A DNA stretch of 11,790 nucleotides. It comes from Asterionellopsis glacialis. Its lineage: Eukaryota > Bacillariophyta > Plagiogrammaphyceae > Rhaphoneidales > Asterionellopsidaceae. The DNA is taken from positions 1-11,790 of the forward strand of contig WKLE02000282.1 in assembly GCA_014885115.2 (NCBI GenBank), written 5' to 3'. This document shows positions 7,872 to 11,790 of this stretch, piece by piece. Under the pieces are notes generated by a model that was not told where the DNA came from, searched no databases, and saw only the letters and a list, made by a program, of their open reading frames with translations. Made by a program: the position numbers and the translations under genes. Every line of letters begins with the position of its first letter. The stretch's first letter is position 1.

Positions 7872-9233
7872 ATGAGTCCCCAATGCAGATATGAACCTCA
7901 ACATGATTATGAAAAAATATGCCAAACAGCTGCCAAAATGGCTGAAAGAGTGGTACAAGATTTGGAATCTTATTCAAAAATCATGAAGAAAAGCCTTCGA
8001 AAAGAAACTTCAATACCACGATTTAATCGTAATGAATTAGTTGTTGGACAACTACTTGGTACAGGTGGATTCAATAGAGTATTTGCCCTTGATCAAGTAA
8101 ATTGTTTCAATGGTGCCGGAGATTCATCACAAGACTGTGAATCTGAAAAGGCACGAGCAGCACTTGCGAAAGTGTGCAAAACCGAAAAGAAATACGCCAT
8201 CAAGTACTTGCGAAGAGATATTATGAATGAATTAGAGGATCACTGCAATGGCGCCGCTGATTTAATGATTGAAACCAAGATTTTATCAAATTTGCCATTG
8301 CATCCAAACATCATTCAACTACATGGACTAGCGTCAGCGGGATATAATGGGTTTGCATCTGGTATTGAAGGGGGGTACTTTCTAATTGTCGACCGATTAT
8401 CAACAACGCTATCGGATCGTCTTGATTTTTGGCGTAATACTAATGCTGATTTGATGGGACGCTTGGAACCTATTTGTGAATTGGCTTCCGCTATGGCGCA
8501 TTTGCATAAATATGATATTGTATTCCGTGATCTAAAACCAGACAATGTTGGTTTTGACATGGACGGCAAAATACGGTTATTTGACTTTGGCTTAGCTAAG
8601 GAACTTAACCCTGAGGAAGCTACCACTGATGATACCTTTGATATGTCAGGTGAAACAGGATCAAGACGGTACATGGCACCTGAAGTTGCCCTAAACTTAC
8701 CATACAATCTAAGTGCAGATGTGTATAGCTTCGGTATCCTAATGTGGCAAACATGTGCATTACTTGAACCCTTTGCAGGCATGACAATACAAGAACATTT
8801 GGATTTTGTTGCGCGGGGCGATGTACGTCCTGATCTAGATGAGACATGGCCTGAGAAAGTCACAAATATTCTAAAGTGGAGTTGGACAGGTAACTTATTT
8901 ATCCGTCCACCCATGAAGGAAATAAATCGTGCTCTAAAAAGTTTACTCAAGAAGCGAAGATTATCAGAATCAAGAGCTGATTCACCAAACAATAATTTTA
9001 GTATTGCACCCACCAAGACCTTGGATACTGCAACTGAAACTACTTCAGTATTTGAAGCCTTACGAATTGATCGTGCAAGTCGTAAACACCATGGAATACA
9101 GGAAGGAAAGCCACCCTTGTCGCTAAAACAAGTAAAGAAAGCAGATATGAATGCATCGTATCAAGTAAAAAATATTTCAAGAATGATTTCAGAAGGACTT
9201 GCATTGAGTCAAGATGAAACTACACGGATCTAA
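7872..9233 (+). CDS. protein kinase, TKL-like, with FRD catalytic loop
   Basis: This intact 453-residue intronless gene encodes an eukaryotic-type protein kinase. Motifs in order: glycine loop LGTGGFNRV (62-70), lysine AIK K111, helix-C Glu134 in IETKIL, catalytic loop VFRDLKPDN (217-225; D220, K222, N225), DFG 238-240, activation segment ending GSRRYMAPE (263-271), DVYSFG (283-288) and Arg345 in subdomain XI. All catalytic residues are present, so it should be active. The HRD His is Phe218; aromatic replacements at this site (YRD) are, as I recall, common in diatom kinases. The gap of 41 residues from V70 to K111 is roughly 25 longer than usual, a hydrophilic insert between strands 2 and 3. 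The RxMAPE ending and DVYSFGILMW resemble TKL kinases. Residues 1-50 are basic and helical; the tail (364-453) is Ser/Thr/Lys-rich, with KKRR at 360-363 that may act in nuclear entry or docking. No signal peptide or membrane segment is seen, so it is probably cytosolic. The start is the first ATG after in-frame TAG 7857-7859. Substrate is unknown. Confidence 0.96.
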   Translation: MSPQCRYEPQHDYEKICQTAAKMAERVVQDLESYSKIMKKSLRKETSIPRFNRNELVVGQLLGTGGFNRVFALDQVNCFNGAGDSSQDCESEKARAALAKVCKTEKKYAIKYLRRDIMNELEDHCNGAADLMIETKILSNLPLHPNIIQLHGLASAGYNGFASGIEGGYFLIVDRLSTTLSDRLDFWRNTNADLMGRLEPICELASAMAHLHKYDIVFRDLKPDNVGFDMDGKIRLFDFGLAKELNPEEATTDDTFDMSGETGSRRYMAPEVALNLPYNLSADVYSFGILMWQTCALLEPFAGMTIQEHLDFVARGDVRPDLDETWPEKVTNILKWSWTGNLFIRPPMKEINRALKSLLKKRRLSESRADSPNNNFSIAPTKTLDTATETTSVFEALRIDRASRKHHGIQEGKPPLSLKQVKKADMNASYQVKNISRMISEGLALSQDETTRI

Positions 9234-10011
9234 AAGAGGTTTAAAACATTTTAAAAGTTCATAGATTTTGTTATAATATTATATAAGAGCTACATTGTTA
9301 CTACTTGTACACTGAACCCATAGAAAAAATCACAAAGTGTTAACTTCTCTCGTGCTAAACTTTTCATGATCTCTGCTGGACTTGAGAGGTTGCTAGGTCC
9401 TAGCCAAAAATTCTCAAAAAAATCTGATTTCTAGTTTTGTATATTATACACTTTTGGTCTAAAGAGCTTGAGTCCTACTGTAAGGATAATTTTGAGCCTG
9501 CCTTCATCCTTATCTTTATGTGAGTCAAACTAAGAAATCTGGTAAAAAAAAGAATTGTAATGATCAATTTTCACTGGTTGTTTGTACAAGCCATTCTCGT
9601 CCTGAAATACCAGTACCAGGTGAAAGCTCTGGAACTTGGCCACCAGTCCTAGAGCTAGGACTTAGTACTAAAGGATTACATGTAGGTCCTAGGACTGCCG
9701 GTTAAGAAAGTTAAGATGACGATCTATAGGACCTAGGCTATCTTCTGCCAGTCTCGTAAGGATGCTTTTGGTTTCGCACTTCTCTGGTTGCGGAAGTTCA
9801 TTTCTTGTTTTTCTGATCGGAGTTCGTGTCTGCGATCTTGTCTGGTCGTAAAAATTGGGTTACGAGGGTGTACCAGTCATGACATCCGGTACCGGTGTGT
9901 CTTCTATCTAGGACTAGACTAGTCTCTAGAGTAGAGAGGTATCTTCTCGTTGGTTTCGGTTATTTCTGACCTTCGGCGTAATGTACTGTACGAGTAGTCC
10001 TAGAACTATTT

Positions 10012-10041
10012 GGTAGGACTCGGACCTAAGTACGTCCTACC
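10012..10041. repeat. GGTAGGAC / GTCCTACC hairpin
   Basis: Perfect 8-bp arms (10012-10019 and 10034-10041) around a 14-base loop that itself contains GGACCTAAGTAC. It is one of the larger stem-loops of the palindrome cluster. Confidence 0.7.
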
Positions 10042-10173
10042 GTGCCAGGTACTGCGTTCACACCATACCAGGTACTCTAGAGAGAGTCGATTTTCAATGA
10101 TGTGTTTCCGACAAAAAAAAATCTTGTGGAAGCCAAGAATGAGAAGAGAAAGCACTTTATTGTTTGACAGGTA

Positions 10174-10680
10174 TTATTTAACCGGTGAAGGATCTTGTCG
10201 TTCATGATAGATTCGGTTCCCCGGTAAAATTTGGAAACAAGAACTACCGGTAATAAATAGAGGCAAGATCCTTACAGACAATAGTGTTAGGTTAATCCCC
10301 GAGGATTGGCTATTTTCATCGTGCCTAATGCCATTATGGAATGGGCGTGTACCAGGCAATGTGGATGTTGCCAGCTCATAAACCACAAACCATGTAAGTC
10401 ACCCGGTGGTTTTCTCAGTGTTTAGCATTGCCTGCCTTTTTGGTAGGGTGATTTTGCTTGTGCCATTTAAAAAGTCCTCTTTTAACAAGTTGTCATGAGT
10501 CCTATTGTGTCCAACAGTTTTTGTCTTAAATTGTAGGACCTAGGACCTACCTACATCACGAGTAAGAATCTTAAGAGCATTGCAAGCCTCACTAATTTGC
10601 AATTTCAATTTTGTTTCCTTTCCATTATCCCCAAAGGACTTAATTAAATCATGAAGTTCTTTAATTTGTATTTGTGACAT
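10174..10680 (-). pseudogene. decayed reading frame of unknown origin
   Basis: From ATG 10680-10678 one minus-strand frame runs 169 codons to 10174 with only two stops: TAG at 10542-10540 and TGA at 10401-10399. In DNA of this composition eight or so stops would be expected. The first 46 residues (MSQIQIKELHDLIKSFGDNG, then a Lys/Leu-rich helix and ACNALKILTRDVGR) look like a normal soluble alpha-helical protein start and differ sharply from the surrounding sequence. The TAG lies inside a GTCCTAGGTCCTAC palindrome. No family is recognised. Alternatives: the N-terminal part of a transposon ORF, a gene with an intron (GTAGGT at about 10552 could be a donor), or chance. Confidence 0.35.
10188..10273. 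repeat. 10-bp inverted repeat AAGGATCTTG / CAAGATCCTT
   Basis: The arms at 10188-10197 and 10264-10273 are exact reverse complements 66 bases apart. Three CCGG-containing words (ACCGGT at 10181, CCCCGGTAA near 10220, TACCGGTAA near 10246) sit in and around it, so the block is a compact nested inverted structure. It overlaps the end of the decayed minus-strand frame. Confidence 0.6.
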
Positions 10681-10871
10681 GGGTTTGGGTGTCAAAAGTA
10701 TACCTTAATGAATTCGTCTAATATTTTTTGTAGACAGTCTTCTGTACTCTTTTAGTTCGAACCTTAGTAATTCAATACAATTTTTTCTCCACCTCATTCA
10801 CACAGAACAGTAGGTCCTACCTTAAGACCTAGGCCAACCGCAGGACATACCAGGTACCAGGTAGTCCTACC

Positions 10872-11416
10872 GAATCAAGAGAATAATACTGGGGAGCACA
10901 AAAGATTTCTAATCTCATTCGAACGAGTCAAATAAAAAGCAGTTGGCACATGTCATGAGTGTTCGGGAAAGGGGGGTTCGAGAAATCTCACGTCGAAATC
11001 AAAATATTTCTGTTCATTTATATTTTAAAATTGACACAGATAGCGGATATTAGAAGTAATCAAACTCTAATTTAGAATTTACTGTCTAGTTTGCTTCCTT
11101 TTCAAAATAGCGCATCATTGTAACTGTTCCCTAACCCCTCGCATATCTAAATATCTTTTGTTCCATATCTGAAAGACATCACACACATCGCCATCATCTC
11201 TCTCTAAATCTGCGCTTGTTTTGTGTATGTGTCTACAATTGTTCGTCGGCAACTACGTGTGGAAGTGTGAGGATTAAAGAAAAAGTCCGGAACCAAGACA
11301 ACCCGCGGTTTAGATCTTATTTCAATATTTTCAATCTAAAACACTCCTTGTTGTGTTTAGTTTGTAATTACAGGCAGTACAACCACATCATAATCGACAG
11401 ACAATCCCGAAGAATC
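10872..11416. other. upstream region of the plastid-protein gene
   Basis: No gene was recognised. The palindromes of the previous 1.5 kb stop at 10871. The sequence becomes AT-rich with pyrimidine-rich tracts (CTCTCTCTAAATC near 11200) and leads into a purine- and CA-rich leader (CAGTACAACCACATCATAATCGACAG, then AATC before the ATG), which fits a 5' UTR. No TATA box is clear enough to call; diatom promoters often lack one. Confidence 0.45.
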
Positions 11417-11790
11417 ATGAAGTTCATTGCATTATCTGCCATCCTTTTCAAGTTGGTATCTTCTAGTACTGCGTTTGTTGTCCCAACCGCAAGAACTTTT
11501 GGTGTAGCTCAGAAGACGAGTCTTAATAATATGATATTAAAGGTGACCATCGAGGAAGAAGCAGTCGATTACGATGCTCCATTAGATCGATTGATGGCAG
11601 TTGGTGATATTGTCCCTCGCGGCGATGCTACATTATTAGATCACGAAATTATCGTAGATGACGAGCCTACAGTAGACTTTGACCCACTTCATGGAAATGG
11701 TGTCGTTTCCAAGCAAGGACACTCAAACGAGTTGACAGACTTTGATGCTCCCCTATACAAGGCCAAAGCTGCTGGTAACATTGTTTCGGC
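11417..11790 (+). CDS. plastid-targeted protein, 5' part, internal D(Y/F)DAPL repeat
   Basis: The frame is open from ATG 11417 to the window edge (124 codons plus two bases; 3' end missing). Residues 1-19 are a signal peptide (MKF, hydrophobic core IALSAILFKLV, small residues SSSTA), followed by A19^F20-VVP, a textbook ASAFAP-type junction, then a short basic, Ser/Thr-rich, acid-poor transit segment to about residue 43. The protein should therefore cross the ER and plastid membranes into the stroma. The mature part is acidic and contains two copies of a 16-residue unit, 51-66 (DYDAPLDRLMAVGDIV) and 108-123 (DFDAPLYKAKAAGNIV), 9 of 16 identical and spaced 57 residues, with a related VDFDPLHGNG at 86-95. 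I do not recognise the family and no catalytic motif is visible in this part. The preceding pyrimidine-rich region and the AATCATG start context support this ATG. Confidence 0.85.
   Translation, partial: MKFIALSAILFKLVSSSTAFVVPTARTFGVAQKTSLNNMILKVTIEEEAVDYDAPLDRLMAVGDIVPRGDATLLDHEIIVDDEPTVDFDPLHGNGVVSKQGHSNELTDFDAPLYKAKAAGNIVS

Larger units (their letters stand above)
9234..10871. other. non-coding, palindrome-rich region downstream of the kinase
   Basis: No intact gene was found. The kinase 3' UTR and poly(A) site must lie in the AT-rich first 150 bases. From 9390 the sequence is dominated by short palindromes, described separately. A plus-strand frame at 9520-9705 needs a GTG start and has no recognisable motif. 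The minus strand carries the decayed frame 10174-10680. Confidence 0.6.
9392..10871. repeat. cluster of GTCCTAGGAC / GTACCTGGTAC short palindromes
   Basis: At least a dozen related 10-18 base palindromes lie in about 1.5 kb: GCTAGGTCCTAGC (9392-9404), GTCCTAG-AG-CTAGGAC (9646-9661), GTCCTAGGAC (9686-9695), CCTAGG (9732-9737), CCGGTACCGG (9886-9895), GACTAGACTAGTC (9912-9924), GTCCTAG near 9997, GGTAGGAC...GTCCTACC (10012-10041), CCAGGTACT (10045 and 10067), the imperfect GTAGGACCTAGGACCTAC (10533-10550), GTAGGTCCTAC (10810-10820), GACCTAGGCC (10826-10835), CAGGTACCAG (10851-10860) and GGTAGTCCTACC (10860-10871). They are dispersed, not tandem, spacing is irregular, and words are shared between copies. 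They are almost absent from the kinase coding sequence. This is more than the base composition (about 40 % GC) would give and points to a dispersed palindromic repeat family of unknown origin. Confidence 0.75.

Noticed and set aside
8315..9016. Minus-strand frame of 233 codons opposite the kinase gene
   Set aside because: It lies wholly antisense to the conserved kinase domain, has no recognisable motif, and is explained by the codon bias of the real gene.
9520..9705. 61-residue plus-strand protein with a Lys-rich start
   Set aside because: It would need a GTG start, and it runs through three members of the palindrome cluster, which explain its C-terminal half.
9234..10871. LTR retrotransposon or TIR transposon bounding the palindrome cluster
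   Set aside because: I compared the left end (9360-9540) with the reverse complement of the right end (10680-10980) and saw no long terminal repeats, and there is no integrase, reverse transcriptase or transposase frame.
4478..10960. TGTCATGAG nonamer present at about 4479, 10491 and 10952
   Set aside because: Three copies of one half-palindromic 9-mer in 11.8 kb, found without prior hypothesis, are within what chance allows.
10960..10995. T-arm-like GGGTTCGAGAAATC suggesting a tRNA
   Set aside because: The flanking bases do not form the T stem and no acceptor or D/anticodon arms are present. A similar GGGGTTCGAA on the minus strand near 3650 fails in the same way.

Overview
The window looks like nuclear DNA of a diatom or a close stramenopile relative. 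Two predicted proteins start with a signal peptide that ends at an A^F junction followed by a Ser/Thr/basic stretch. This is the ASAFAP-type bipartite plastid-targeting signal of algae with red-derived complex plastids. The kinase has the intronless, moderately AT-rich look of diatom genes, and genes are separated by long AT-rich gaps with microsatellites. Only about a quarter of the window is confidently coding.

Layout. 1-751: no recognisable gene. 752-1604 (minus): a decayed short-chain dehydrogenase/reductase (SDR) pseudogene, with recognisable Rossmann, Ser, YxxxK and C-terminal segments broken by frameshifts and two in-frame stops. 1605-2908: non-coding as far as I can tell, with a (CT)11/(AG)5 palindromic microsatellite. 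2909-3508 (minus): an intact UPF0047/YjbQ-family gene with a plastid-type presequence. 3790-4296 (minus): a reading frame with one strong membrane segment, possibly the last exon or a remnant of a membrane protein. 4297-7871: about 3.6 kb without a convincing gene, holding microsatellites and several perfect hairpins. 7872-9233 (plus): an intact 453-residue protein kinase with Phe in place of the HRD histidine. 9234-10871: non-coding DNA packed with short palindromes built from GTCCTAGGAC-like and GTACCTGGTAC-like words, overlapping a decayed minus-strand frame (10174-10680). 10872-11416: upstream DNA of the last gene. 11417-11790 (plus): 5' part of a gene for a plastid-targeted protein with an internal D(Y/F)DAPL repeat; it runs off the window.

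The genes show no operon-like logic. They appear to be independent nuclear genes: a probable plastid phosphate-ester/thiamine-related enzyme of the YjbQ family, a cytosolic signalling kinase and a plastid protein of unknown function. The most unusual element is the dispersed short-palindrome family, which is concentrated in 9390-10871 with outliers at 4320-4395, 6360, 6851 and 7223-7448. I see no phage, CRISPR, tRNA or rRNA, and no clearly new multi-gene system.
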